Origin: Nostoc cf. commune SO-36
GTDB taxonomy: Bacteria > Cyanobacteriota > Cyanobacteriia > Cyanobacteriales > Nostocaceae
NCBI RefSeq assembly: GCF_023734775.1
Contig: NZ_AP025732.1
Span: 1,804,501 to 1,868,500, forward strand
Length of the DNA: 64,000 bases
Direction of reading: 5' to 3'
Shown here: piece by piece, positions 32,001 through 42,798 of the stretch
Layout of the letters: every line of letters starts with the position of its first letter
How positions within the stretch are numbered: position 1 is the stretch's first letter
The notes under the pieces: generated by a model
The model's database searches: none
Told to the model about the DNA's origin: nothing
What the model saw: only the letters and a program-made list of their open reading frames with translations
Position numbers and translations under genes: made by a program

Positions 32001-32176
32001 GTTAAATATGATATTCCCACCATCAACTCGATTTTTCCAAAAAGTTTACGTGAATCTACTAAAAAGATCCGACTTTTTCCCGACCTTTTCCGACCGTCAA
32101 ACTTTATACAAAGCTGTAGAGTATTGATGTGATTCAGTTGTAGTACAGGAATCTGCCCAATGATTAAATACAGGTA

Positions 32177-32276
32177 CAGCGCTTCCCGCTATTATGCAAT
32201 ACAGTTTTTCTTATTGCCTCTCTCCTAACATAGCTTTTAGCTTTGAGGATGTACCTCATAGCTGCCGGAAGTGCTG
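32177..32276. mobile_element. 100-bp MITE-like element, copy 1
   Basis: The inverse copy at 55401-55500 is identical over all 100 bases. Ends are CAGCGCTTCC and, inverted, CAGCACTTCC. Both copies are bordered by TA on each side, which fits TA-target transposons (Tc1/IS630 type). Confidence 0.75.
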
Positions 32277-32530
32277 TAAGTGTTTACCCAAACACCGGAA
32301 GGTGTTGAGTGCGATAAATTTTTCATTTAGTTGAGCCATAGCAGTTGTGAGCGGCGATGTTTATTCGTTCGCTAGTTTTTCTGACTAATGGTTTGGAATT
32401 GGGATGCGATCGCACTTAACTTATCGGGGTTTAGGAGGGGTGCGATCGCCTTCTAAGCGGATCTAGAACGACTTGCAAATCCTAAGTTTAATCTGACCAA
32501 AATCATCAAAATAATTAGTGGAGTAGAGTG

Positions 32531-35500
32531 ATGGCTGACTTCAATATCGAATTTGCAGAAAAAAATTTAGGTATTATTAAAAGTGTTTTTGATACCCTTA
32601 AAACACCTTTAGGAAATGAAAAATCCGATAAGATAATCAAGGCTATAGATAATGCTAATAGCAAGCTTACAGTTGGGTTAAGAAATGATAAAATTGAGGA
32701 GATACTTAAAGAACTTGATTTTGGGGTTGATGGCGTTGCAGGTAATAATATCTCCGCCGATTTTTCTAGTTTCAAGTTTGGTGAACAATTAAAAACATTT
32801 GGTGAACAATTAAAAACACAAATTAATGGTAAATTGCCATCAGTTTCTGCAAACCTCAATTTAAACTGGTCGTTAAACTCAGATCAAGGTAGTGCAACTT
32901 TAGCTAATTTAAAACTTGGTTCATTACTTGGTCAAAACAGTTTTATTGGTGGAGTACTTTCGAATGTAGAGTTAGCATTAAATCCAGTACGTAAAATTAT
33001 TGATGGATTGACGGAAGACATCCCGTTTATCACAAAAGATATTCCAAATGGTTTGGGTATTTCTAAATCAACCCTAGACTTAGACAGAGATAATTCTGTA
33101 TCGGTTATTGACTTACTTAACTATGCAAATAATAATGTACCAAAACAATTTAAAGAAACATACAAAATTACTGGCTTAGAAGAACTTACTAAACTCATTA
33201 CTGAAGCCCAAAAAATATCAACTTTTACTGAAAAAGTCAAAAAAGCTTCTAATGGTGATATTCCTCTTCCTGGTAGTTTGAAATTTGATACCAAAGAAAA
33301 AAAATTTTTAAGTGATACTCCTTCACAAGGCTCACTACTCCCAAAAGATTTGCAAGATACATTGAGTGGCATATCTAATTTCACATTACCTGTTTTGCAG
33401 ACACAAACCGCCGCTAAATTATTCTTTGGTCAACCTGATGTTTCACTATTTGAATATGAGATGCCAAAAGTTTCGCTAATAACATCTCCAGGCTTTGCAG
33501 AATTTGTAAAAATTCCTATTGTAGTTCCAGCGCTTAAGGTGACTTTTGGCCCAACGATAGGTGGCTCGATAGCCCTTGGTTTTGGATACGATAGTACAGG
33601 ATTTTATATCAAAGATGTTAATGGTACTGGAAAACCTGAACTCGAATTCAAGGGCGAATTTCGTGTCGGAGTAGAACTAGGGGCTGAAGGTATAGCAGAA
33701 ATCCAAGGTGGTGGAAATATTGGTCTTACAGCAGGTTTTTCTATTCCACAAGACAAAGCACGAACTTTTAACTTTACGACAAGTGGATCTGCATACGCTT
33801 ATTTAGATGCCTCAGCAAGCATTGATGCGCTGGGTGCAGCAACTGCCTATTTGGATTTCCAGTTACAAGCGACGGGAGCAGCGACCGACTACTTTAGGAA
33901 AATCACTAAAGATGCAGGTATTTTAGGAGATGGGTTTAAAGTTCTTGATAAAGGTGTTAAGAAATTAACATCATTCTTCAAGAAAAATAAACCAAAAGCT
34001 CCTTCGGCCATACTATTCAATGTTGAAAGTCCACGCGTGACATTATGGGAGTTCGGTGGTTCAAATAAAAGTGGCAGTGGTGAACCCACACAGCCGATTC
34101 TAGCAGCGCTTTCTGGAGATGTTTTATTCCTAAATATTGGAACTCGTTCTGGAGAGCGTAAAGTAGGAAACATTACTGATGGCAGCGAAACTTTTAAAGT
34201 CACACAAACTGATACCCAACTTCTAGTCTCTGCGTTTGGACTTGAACAAGCTTACCCAATTTCTGACCAAAACAAAATCAAAATTATTGCTGATGGCGGT
34301 TTGGGCAACGATATTATCACCATTGATACAAGTATCTCAGCAAATCTAAAAGGTGGTAAAGGAAACGACAAACTATACGGTAGTTCGATTAACGATATTC
34401 TCTACGGTGAGGCTGGCGATGATGAGCTAGAAGGTGGTGATGGCATCGACCAACTATACGGGGGTACAGACAATGACACTCTCAGTGGCGGTGCAGGAAA
34501 TGACAAACTCTTTGGTGAAGGTGGGAATGATATCCTCTATGGCGAAGCTGGCAATGACGAGCTAGAAGGTGGTGATGGCATCGACAAACTCTACGGGGGT
34601 ATAGACAATGACCGTCTTTATGGCGGTGCGGGAAATGACAAACTCTTCGGTGAAGACGGGAGGGATCTCCTTCTCGGTGATGCTGGCGATGACGAGCTAG
34701 TAGGCGGTGCTGACGCTGATACCCTATACGGCGGTTCTGACACTGACACTCTATACGGCGGTGCTGACGATGATAAGCTGTTAGGTGAAGCAGGCAATGA
34801 CTTTATTGACGGTGCTACTGAAATCGATACCGTTAGCTACGACAATTCTCCCAGTAGTGTAGTTGTAAATATTGATGAAGCACAGAACTACCAAAATCCC
34901 GGCGGAACTTTCCACACAACCATAGTTACTACCAGCCTCATACCTACCGACACAGAACCAAACTTTACGATCGCAGCAGGCACAGCTAAAGACGGCTTTG
35001 GCACTACAGATACCCTACGAAATCTAGAAAATATCATCGGCTCTGCATTTGATGATGTTCTAATTGGCAACAGCCTAAATAACCGCATTTCCGGCTTAGT
35101 CGGCAATGACCTGTTAGTTGGCAATGCTGGCAATGACTCCCTTGACGGAGGCGATGGCATTGATACTGTTAGTTATCGCCGCGATCCTAGCCAAGTCATA
35201 GTTAACTTAGAGCAAAACTACGCTAAAGACGGCTTTGGTGGCACTGACCTAATCTACGGTGAAGCAGGCGACGACTGGCTCGATGGTGGCACAGGAAGCG
35301 ATCGCCTTTACGGTGGAGATGGCAACGACGAACTTTACGGTCAAGCTGATGAAGACCTCCTCAAAGGTGAAGCTGGCAATGACAACCTGAATGGAGGAGA
35401 CGGCAATGATCAACTCTACGGTCAAGACGGCAGAGACACCTTAAATGGCGATGCTGGCAATGACTATCTCGAAGGCGGCACAGGCGATGACCTCCTTGAT

Positions 35501-37489
35501 GGTGGCAATGGCAATGACCAAGCTTTATGGTCAAGAAGGCGATGACTATCTCGAGGTGGCACAGGCGATGACCTCCTTGATGGTGGCATAGGCGAGACTA
35601 CCTCAATGGAGGAGACGGGGACGATCAACTTTATGGTCAGGCCGATAAAGATTACCCTAAATGGCGGGTTGGGTAATGACCTCCTAGATGGAGGTGATAA
35701 TAATGACAGACTTTATGGCGACGAAGGCAACGATCGCCTCTACGGCCAAGTCGGTGAAGACACCCTGAATGGCGGGTTGGGCAATGACCTCCTAGATGGA
35801 GGTGATAATAATGACCGACTTTATGGCGACGACGGTAACGATCAACTTTACGGTCAAGCTGGTGATGATAACCTCGAAGGTGGAGCCGGAAATGACGCTC
35901 TCTACGGAGGTACTGGTATAGATACCCTTTTAGGGCAAGCTGGTGATGACTACCTCGATGGTGGAACGGGCGATGACCTACTCAATGGCAACGAAGGTAG
36001 CGATCGCCTTTACGGTCAAGCTGGTGACGACCTACTTAACGGCAACACTGGCGATGACTACCTTGATGGTGGGTTAGACAATGACGAACTCAATGGTAAT
36101 GAAGGTAACGATCGCCTCTACGGTCAGCAAGGCTACGATATCCTAGATGGTGGCACTGGCGCTGACTTCCTGGATGGCGGTACTGAAGATGACTATCTCT
36201 ATGGCAGAGATGGTAGCGATCGCCTTTACGGTCAAGGTGGTCAGGACTATCTTGATGGTGGCAATGACGATGACCGCCTTGAAGGGGGTACGGGTGATGA
36301 CCCACTCTTCGGGCAGCAAGGGCGTGACTACCTCGATGGCGGCATCGGCGAGGACTTCCTTTATGGGGGTGATGATGCTGATAAGCTGCTAGGGCAGACT
36401 GGCAATGACTACTTAGATGGTGGCTCTGGTGACGATCAATTAGATGGTGGCAACGGCAACGACCAACTATATGGTCGAGACGGCAACGACATCCTTGATG
36501 GCAATGCTGGTAATGATTACCTTGAAGGTGGAAACGGTGATGACCAACTGATTGGTGGTATAGGTAATGATTACCTTTACGGTCAAGATGGTAACGACAC
36601 CCTCAATGGCGGTGCTGATAATGACAACATATATGGTGGAGTCGGAGATGACAATCTCTTGGGAGGCGATGGCAGCGATCTGCTCTCTGGTCAAGAAGGG
36701 AACGACATTCTTGATGCCGATGCTGGCGATGACTACCTAGAAGGTGGGTTAGGCAATGACCAACTCATAGCTGGATTCGGCAACGACCAACTCTACGGTG
36801 GTGGCGGCAACGACATTCTTGATGGTCGTGCTGATAATGATTATCTAGAAGGTGGATTGGACGATGACCAACTCATAGGCGGCGACGGTGACGACCAACT
36901 CTTTGGTCAAGAAGGTAACGACACTCTTGCTGGAGGCAGTGGTAATGATAATCTTCAGGGTGGCGACGATGCCGATATTCTGCAAGGGCAGGACGGAGAT
37001 GATTATCTCTTTGGTAATGACGGTGACGATCAACTCTACGGCGGTGCTGGTAACAACTCACTAGAGGGTGGTGCTGGCAACGACCTCCTCTACGCCGATA
37101 TCCCGCAGCAAGATGGAGATAATTATCTCTACACTAATAACGATGAGGAGCCGATCTACAACAGGGGTGGCAACGACTATCTTACAGGTGGCGGTGACAA
37201 TATCTTGAATGGTGGAACAGGTGAAGATACATTGTATGGCGGTAGCGGTCGTGATATGTTTGTGCTGGCGAGCGAGTCTGGAAGTGACACTATTTTCAAC
37301 TTTACAGTCGGTAGCGATTATCTAGGTCTATTGAATGATCTGACCTTTGAACAGATCACTATTACCCAAGGCATTGGCACTGATACCAGCAATACTCTAG
37401 TCAGTAAACAGGATGGTGAACTCTTAGCCACACTAATTGGGGTACAAGCCAACACCCTTAGTCTGTGGGATTTCACTAATTTAGGGTAA
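32531..37489 (+). pseudogene. Giant RTX calcium-binding repeat protein, indel cluster at 35.5-35.65 kb
   Basis: Start ATG 32531 (GGAG upstream; a GTG one codon earlier is also open). The N-terminal 590 or so residues match no named enzyme. They include a dockerin/EF-hand-like loop (LDLDRDNSVSVIDLLNY, about 178-194) and a long strand-rich region. From about residue 600 several dozen GGxGxDxLx nonapeptides follow, which bind calcium and fold as a beta-roll after type I secretion. The C-terminus (GRDMFVLASESGSDTIFNFT ... LWDFTNLG) fits a type I export signal. Four single-base indels at about 35522, 35553, 35595 and 35652 (net zero) break the repeat region into two frames; about 1650 residues if repaired. 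Confidence 0.85.
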
Positions 37490-37680
37490 CAGTTAGGCGT
37501 CATTACTTCTGTTACTGTGGCGCGATCGCTACATAATTTATTGAATGCGATCGCTCTCACTTTAATCCTAGTTAGCGATCGCACTTTTTATTACACGATA
37601 ATTTTGTGCGATCGCTCTTTCTGAATAAACTAAAAACCCAGAGCGATGCCTATGGCGAGTAAAGCTATCAATGAATATAA
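37490..37680. other. Gap with a cluster of HIP1 octamers
   Basis: Four GCGATCGC or one-off copies lie in about 100 bases (37521-37615), separated by short AT-rich DNA. No gene. Confidence 0.5.
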
Positions 37681-37890
37681 TTAATCTTGCCAATTTTGTT
37701 TTGATCTAGTAAAGATTTCATCTATGGTCTGATCTTGATATATTGTTCTGGAAATTTCTACATAATCAGTAGGGTTTTTGTGTAACAATATTAAGAACCT
37801 CATTGCTGCTGCTGAACCAAGAGATTTATATAGGGCATTTATGCCTTTTACTCTAATTTCTGTATCATCCATAATATTATTTATTTCCAT
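37681..37890 (-). CDS. Small protein paired with a PIN gene (toxin-antitoxin-like)
   Basis: About 69 residues from ATG 37890 (MEINNIMDDTEIRVKGINAL); ATG 37872 is an alternative start. The longer frame to 37917 uses TTG. The sequence ALYKSLGSAAAMRFLILLHK, then DYVEISRTIYQDQTIDEIF, is helical and soluble. Its start overlaps the stop of the broken PIN-domain gene upstream, the usual layout of toxin-antitoxin or related two-gene units. Antitoxin function is inferred from position only. Confidence 0.6.
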   Translation of the reverse strand: MEINNIMDDTEIRVKGINALYKSLGSAAAMRFLILLHKNPTDYVEISRTIYQDQTIDEIFTRSKQNWQD

Positions 37891-38521
37891 AATTTTCATT
37901 ATTCCTAATATAGTCAATTGGGTTCATAATTGCTATTTCTAACTCCAACTTCTGAGCTTGTTTCCTGAGACTGTCATCACAAGTTAAGAAAAAATCAGCT
38001 TGAATATAAACAGAACAGGCTAAGTGTAGAGCATCTTGCTCGATAGATTAGCTAACTGCTGGAACATACGGGCTTGTTCTGCTATTTCAGTTTTGGAACT
38101 ACCTTTATTTACACAAACTCACCATGCCCAAAACTGAATACTTACGATCAACAAAGGGGCATAATTCAGTTTCATCTTGGTGGATAAAAGACCGCACCAG
38201 GGAGCATCCCAAATGTGTAAAAACATATTTTGTCATTGCGAGCGTAATTAAATGAAGCGTTCGCGGAGCGTCTCTAAGAGTTGCAATCGCAGCCGCTAGA
38301 CTTTGCGATTGCTTCATTCCGCTTCGCTCCATTCGCAATGACTAGTTCTAATTGGTAAATTTGCAAAATTGGGATGCTCCCACCACACCAGACTTACTTG
38401 TTCTGTTTGAGCTTGAGTAAATATTTCTTGACAGGCTACAGCCTCCATTTGAATTTCTAACTTGTCTTGGATCGTCAAAGCCACGTTGAAAGCAGTTATA
38501 GTCTAGATAAATCAGAGTCAT
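37881..38521 (-). pseudogene. PIN-domain ribonuclease-like gene, interrupted by a 182-bp MITE and by indels
   Basis: From ATG 38521: MTLIYLDYNCFQRGFDDPRQ with the first PIN acidic residue. An extra A near 38455 shifts the frame to IQMEAVACQEIFTQAQTEQV, then SLVW. Here the element at 38200-38381 is inserted. Removing it and one target copy continues the same frame as SFIHQDETELCPFVDRKYSV. Further indels follow near 38115 and 38045. Then comes the conserved PIN C-terminus QDALHLACSVYIQADFFLTC, with the remaining acidic residues (CDDS), ending in YGNK at 37881. The gene is clearly dead: one insertion plus at least three indels. Confidence 0.8.
38200..38381. mobile_element. 182-bp MITE, copy 1, inside the PIN gene
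   Basis: Ends GGGAGCATCCCAA and, inverted, GGGAGCATCCCAATTTT; the GGGAGCATCCCAA arms are perfect. Flanks ACCGCACCA (38191-38199) and ACCACACCA (38382-38390) form a 9-bp target repeat with one mismatch. It differs from the inverse copy at 46114-46295 at a single base (38250 region, T against G). No coding capacity. Confidence 0.9.
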
Positions 38522-38671
38522 GTTTCATTTTTAGCAACTGCACTACTGCTTTTTTATATTAATTGGTTATGGCGATGCCTACGGCGGTAAACTACGCATA
38601 GTCTACAGTTTATTCCTAACGAATCCTCTAAGCGATCGCTATTTCCCCCTTTAGATTATTCTGAAAATATC

Positions 38672-40556
38672 CTAAGTAGTTCCCAACATCTGCAAGTTAT
38701 GCAAAGTGGCATAAAGCCCTCCTTCTTGCAGTAATTCATCATGGCTTCCCTGCTCAATTAATTCGCCGCGCTTCAGAACAAAAATCCGGTCTACATTGCG
38801 AATCGTAGACAGGCGGTGAGCGATAATAATCGCGGTACGTCTGAGCAAAAGCTGGTTTAATGCTTCTTGAACTAAAGCTTCTGTACCAACATCTAAACTA
38901 GCGGTAGCTTCATCTAGTACCAAAATTTGGGGATTGCGAATGGCAGCTCGTGCAAAGGCTAAAAGTTGCTTTTCACCACTAGAAATATTTGTACCTCGTT
39001 CTCGAAGTTGAGTATCATACCCTTGAGGTAGTTCTTCTATAAACTGGGCAATGTTGGTTTGTTCTGCTGCTTGTTGAATCTGTTCAATGGTATAGCCATC
39101 TCCTAAAGAAATGTTGCTTTTAACATCGCCAGCAAACAAAAAGCCTTCTTGGAAAATTACTGCCATGTAGCGCCGCAGTTCTGCCTGTGGTACTTCCCGA
39201 ATATCTATACCATCTATGAGAATGCGTCCTTGGGTGGGTTCGTAGAGGCGGCACAAAAGACGGATGATCGAACTTTTACCCGCACCTGTGGGGCCGACTA
39301 ATGCAATTTTTTCACCTGGATGAATGGTGAAATCTAAGTCTTTAATTACGTAATCATCATTTTTGTAAGCAAACCAAACGTGATCAAAACGGATTTCTCC
39401 CAGTTCAGGCTCGGAAGTTACGTCTGGGGATTCTTGATTTGCAAGGATCTCGTCTATATAGCCAAATTTTGCATCAAATATTGAGAAGCGGACATTGGCG
39501 CGATCGCGGATTTCTATCGGTTCATCTAATATATCTCCCACGCGTTCAATAGCAGTGAAACCAGCTTGAATTACTGTAAATTTTTCCGCAAAATCCCTTA
39601 AAGGATCAAATAATCGCTGGGCATACAAGATAAACGCAGATAATGTCCCAAAAGCTAAACTTTTTTTTAATAGTAAGGAACCACCTAAGCACAAAACAGC
39701 TGCGATCGCAATCAAACCAATCCATTCCAAGGTCGCTGAAATAAATGAATCATAAAAGATGGTTTTATCCATTTGCTGAGTGTAGCGGCTGTTCGTGGCA
39801 CGAAACAATTCGGCATTAAATCTTTCCCTGCGGAATAACTGCACCACGTTAATCCCAACCACATTTTCTTGTAGCTGTGAGTTCAATATAGAAAGTTCTT
39901 CTCGCCCTTTGTAATTGGCTTTGCGGTACTGTTGCTGAATGTAAACAATTAACCAAGTAATTGGTAACAACATTAATAACAGCAAGCAAGTGAGTTGCCA
40001 TTCGAGAGAAAACATTAAACCCAAAATCACCAGCATGGAAAACAAATTGGACACAATGCCAATTGCCCCAGTAGAAAATACATCACCCAACACTTCCACA
40101 TCACTGGTGATTCTGGTGATTAATTTACCTACGGGTGTCCGGTCAAAAAAGCGTACTGCTAATGATGTCACATGCTGGAATAAGTCTTGGCGAATTGCTG
40201 CGGTGATTTCTTGCCCTAGCTTTTGTACTAAATAACCTTGATAGCCTGTCAAAATCAGTCGGCTGGCGATCGCAACTAACAATATTCCTTGCAGGATATT
40301 TAGCCCTTGGGACAAGGGGCGATTCCTGAGAAATTCGTAAGTGCTTGGTTCATTGCGAATTAGGGAAATAGCTTGGCCAATCAACAGTGGTTGTATGGCA
40401 TTAGCTAGTGCGATCGGTACGAGTAAGCTCATTGATAGCACCAATAGCCGTCCGTTACGACGGGCGATAAGGCACTAGACGTAAAAACAACCGCCAGTCA
40501 TTCTCACGGCGATGGTCTTGCGTGTAAGATTTTTTGAGAGATTGGTAGATGCTCAT
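38672..40556 (-). pseudogene. ABC transporter, fused membrane and ATPase domains (MsbA/MDR type), one frameshift
   Basis: An exporter half-transporter. The main frame (40444 to 38672, 590 residues) holds a six-helix membrane domain and a nucleotide-binding domain with GPTGAGKSS (Walker A), ISSGEKQLLAFARA (signature) and LVLDEATASLD (Walker B). The true N-terminus begins at ATG 40556: MSIYQSLKKSYTQDHRREND, then WRLFLRLVPYR. It joins the main frame when one C is removed from the CCC at 40462-40464. Substrate unknown; lipid or drug export is usual for the class. Total about 627 residues. The adjacent giant RTX gene is on the other strand, so a link is not shown. Confidence 0.9.
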
Positions 40557-41601
40557 AGTAAGAGCATTATATTAATGTTTTGCCAAAAAATACGCTTGTT
40601 TAAAGTAGCGTTTAAACTCCTACTCTGTACCATACCTGAGATAGAAACCGCAAGACTGCTACTAACACCCTGTATTCCTCAAGGACTGGAAGTCCCTTGC
40701 TCTCATTTTCAAGAACCCAGCAGCTATGAGGTATTTATCCAGAGGGTTTATACCCAAATAACACTAAGATAAGGCTAAAGTCTTGTTCTGCCTTGTTCTC
40801 AGAGGGCTGCTAGGACTTCCAACTAAAAAAATCCATCGCATTGGTAAGCAGGGGGCGCTGGCGTTGCAGGGGGGATGGAACAAAAAAGCGATTTGACACT
40901 TCTGCTTATGCTCAGTGACCACCCCATTTGTTGCGCTAGCTTCCCACTTTCTGACGAGAACCACGCTTATGGAAGTGAGTTTATCGAACAGAATTCAGGA
41001 GTCAGGAGTCAGAATTCAGAATGAATTCTGTACGACTGGTGGATAGCGCAGCGTTAGCGAGTCCGCGTTCGCGCAGCGTCTCGTAGAGAGCGTCTCGATT
41101 CTGACTCCTGAATTCTGACTTCTGAATTCTTCTTCAACAAATAGCCCATAGAAAAAGCTTATTGAAATCAATAAATTGCTAGCGAAGGCTCAAGCGAACG
41201 CAGCGTTAGTTAGTCTGCGTCCCTTGCGTGTCTGGTACAGAGCATCATTGCGAATGACGAATGATTTTAAAGAGTTGTGAGTAAACACCTGACATAAATT
41301 TTAATCAATACTCATCAAGTAATAATGATGAAATTAATTATAGAATCGGGTGCTTTTAATGAAAGTTATGATTGAAGAATAATTCAGACGCTTGCGGATT
41401 CGCTACCGCCATTCGTACAGAAGTCATGGCTTGATTTTGGCGAGTGATATCTTTGTTCTGTTTCGGATAAATGGAATTCATTGACTCGTCCAAAATCGGT
41501 ATTTATAATGGTCATGGCGAGTCGCGATCGAGTGTGCGATCGCACGCTTCGAGCAAGAAGCGTCAGAAATAAACTAAATCTCAAAAATAGGATATTATTT
41601 T
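40557..41601. other. Gene-poor repeat-rich region
   Basis: About 1 kb with no convincing gene. Bases 40990-41130 form a large inverted arrangement: GAATTCAGGAGTCAGGAGTC on one side and GACTCCTGAATTCTGACTTC on the other, around GCGTTAGCGAGTCCGCG / GCGCAGCGTCTCG repeats. Similar GCGTTAG-type repeat DNA recurs near 41200 and 44860. The short frames here follow repeat sequence and look non-coding. Confidence 0.5.
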
Positions 41602-42615
41602 ATGGAATCTTTCGGTATTTATACACTTGCGAATGATGCCGTTTATGATCAATTAGTGGCATTTTTGAATAGTGTTGAGGTTAATGTTAGTCCCGATATT
41701 CCAGTTTGTATTATTCCCTATGATGAGAGATTAGACTTAGTTCAAAAAGAAGTAAAATCTAGAAAAAACGTCAGCATTTTTGAGAATTGGGAGTTAATAC
41801 AGTACTGGGAAGACTTTGCTCACCAAGTTTGGGCAGTTCATCCAGGTGCTAAAACTTCTAAAATCTCACGTAATTGGTGGTCATCAGGTCACTTACAAAG
41901 AAAAATGTGTATTTTTTCGGGGCATTTTGATAAATTTATATTTTGTGATGCTGACAGCCTTCTAATGAAGCCAGTTGATGATATTTTTGAAAAATTAAAC
42001 GGATACGACTTTGTATTTGATGACTGGATACACACTAAAGAACGTACAAAAGTACCATTAAATATTCCGCTTTTAGAACAGTTGAATATTGGTTACGAAA
42101 AAGACATACGTCCTAGACTTCATTGCTCTGATTTTTTTGGTTCTAAATCAGGAATATTTTCAGAAAACGATTTAGATTTATATAAAAAATTATTAATTGA
42201 AGACCGAGAGGTTGAATGGTTAACCGCATGGTGGGATGATGCACATTTATTTAATTATTTGACATATAAATCAAATTTTGCCTTATTTAATTTTACTCTT
42301 AGTCCTAACGGCCAAGATAGAACAGGTAACTGTGCTAACTCAGATCCTTTTGTAAATATTAATAATATCCTGTACAATCAAGATGAATTAAAACCAATTC
42401 ATCGCATTCACTACATGAACTATCCTTTTAGTGATTTCGCCCGTTTATGTCAGGGTGAAGATGTCAACATTCGTTACAGAGATGAGTTTTTATACTATCG
42501 TTTTCTTAAGGAACTAGAGAAAAAGCCGCAACAGCTAAAACAGCCTAGTATTGCGACCAAAAGTAATCGATTAATTCAAAAAGCAGTGAAGAAACTTCAA
42601 ATAATTCTGGCTTAA
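41602..42615 (+). CDS. Glycosyltransferase-like protein (Npun_R2821/R2822 type)
   Basis: 337 residues. FGIYTLANDAVYDQLVAFLN opens a GT-A-like nucleotide-sugar fold, and FCDADSLLM (about residues 114-122) supplies the DxD metal motif typical of retaining glycosyltransferases. Later motifs include HCSDFFGSKSGIF and WWDDAHLFNYL. From memory it resembles a Nostoc family named after Npun_R2821/R2822. It is strongly AT-rich compared with neighbours and stands alone between repeat-rich gaps, hinting at horizontal acquisition. Sugar donor and acceptor are unknown. Confidence 0.75.
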   Translation: MESFGIYTLANDAVYDQLVAFLNSVEVNVSPDIPVCIIPYDERLDLVQKEVKSRKNVSIFENWELIQYWEDFAHQVWAVHPGAKTSKISRNWWSSGHLQRKMCIFSGHFDKFIFCDADSLLMKPVDDIFEKLNGYDFVFDDWIHTKERTKVPLNIPLLEQLNIGYEKDIRPRLHCSDFFGSKSGIFSENDLDLYKKLLIEDREVEWLTAWWDDAHLFNYLTYKSNFALFNFTLSPNGQDRTGNCANSDPFVNINNILYNQDELKPIHRIHYMNYPFSDFARLCQGEDVNIRYRDEFLYYRFLKELEKKPQQLKQPSIATKSNRLIQKAVKKLQIILA

Positions 42616-42758
42616 TACCAATTTAATGTGAAGTTGCACATATCTTGATCCCCCTAAATCCCCCTTAAAAAGGGGGACTTTGAATTCCCCCCTCCTGCTT
42701 TCTAAGGGCAGCTAGGGGGGATCGAATTCTATGCAGCTTCATAAAGAATTGGTATAAG
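42612..42758. mobile_element. MITE-like repeat with TTAATACCAATT / AATTGGTATAA ends
   Basis: The two ends pair over most of the first 30 bases (ATACCAATT then GAAGTTGCA / TGCAGCTTC). The inside has a CCCCCTAAATCCCCCTT / GGGGGACTTTGAATTCCCCC hairpin. The left end overlaps the stop codon of the glycosyltransferase. The outer TA dinucleotides fit a TA target. Confidence 0.65.
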
Positions 42759-42798
42759 TTTGGGATTATTAACAATTTAATTCTGAATAGGGGTAATT

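Larger units (their letters stand above)
31797..32530. other. Divergent intergenic region carrying two MITE-like repeats
   Basis: No gene. Holds a 178-bp element (31823-32000), a 100-bp element (32177-32276) and HIP1 sites near 32405 and 32440. GGAG at 32520 serves the RTX gene start. Confidence 0.5.

Noticed and set aside
36090..37061. Several minus-strand frames rich in His/Arg or Ile/Val
   Set aside because: Antisense shadows of the regular RTX nonapeptide DNA.
38105..38338. 77-residue frame, with an 88-residue near-copy at 46157-46423
   Set aside because: Both follow the 182-bp MITE and its flanks; the shared peptide is a by-product of the repeat, not a gene family.
40764..40964. 66-residue minus-strand frame
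   Set aside because: Lies in repeat-rich gap DNA, no ribosome-binding site, no recognisable protein pattern.
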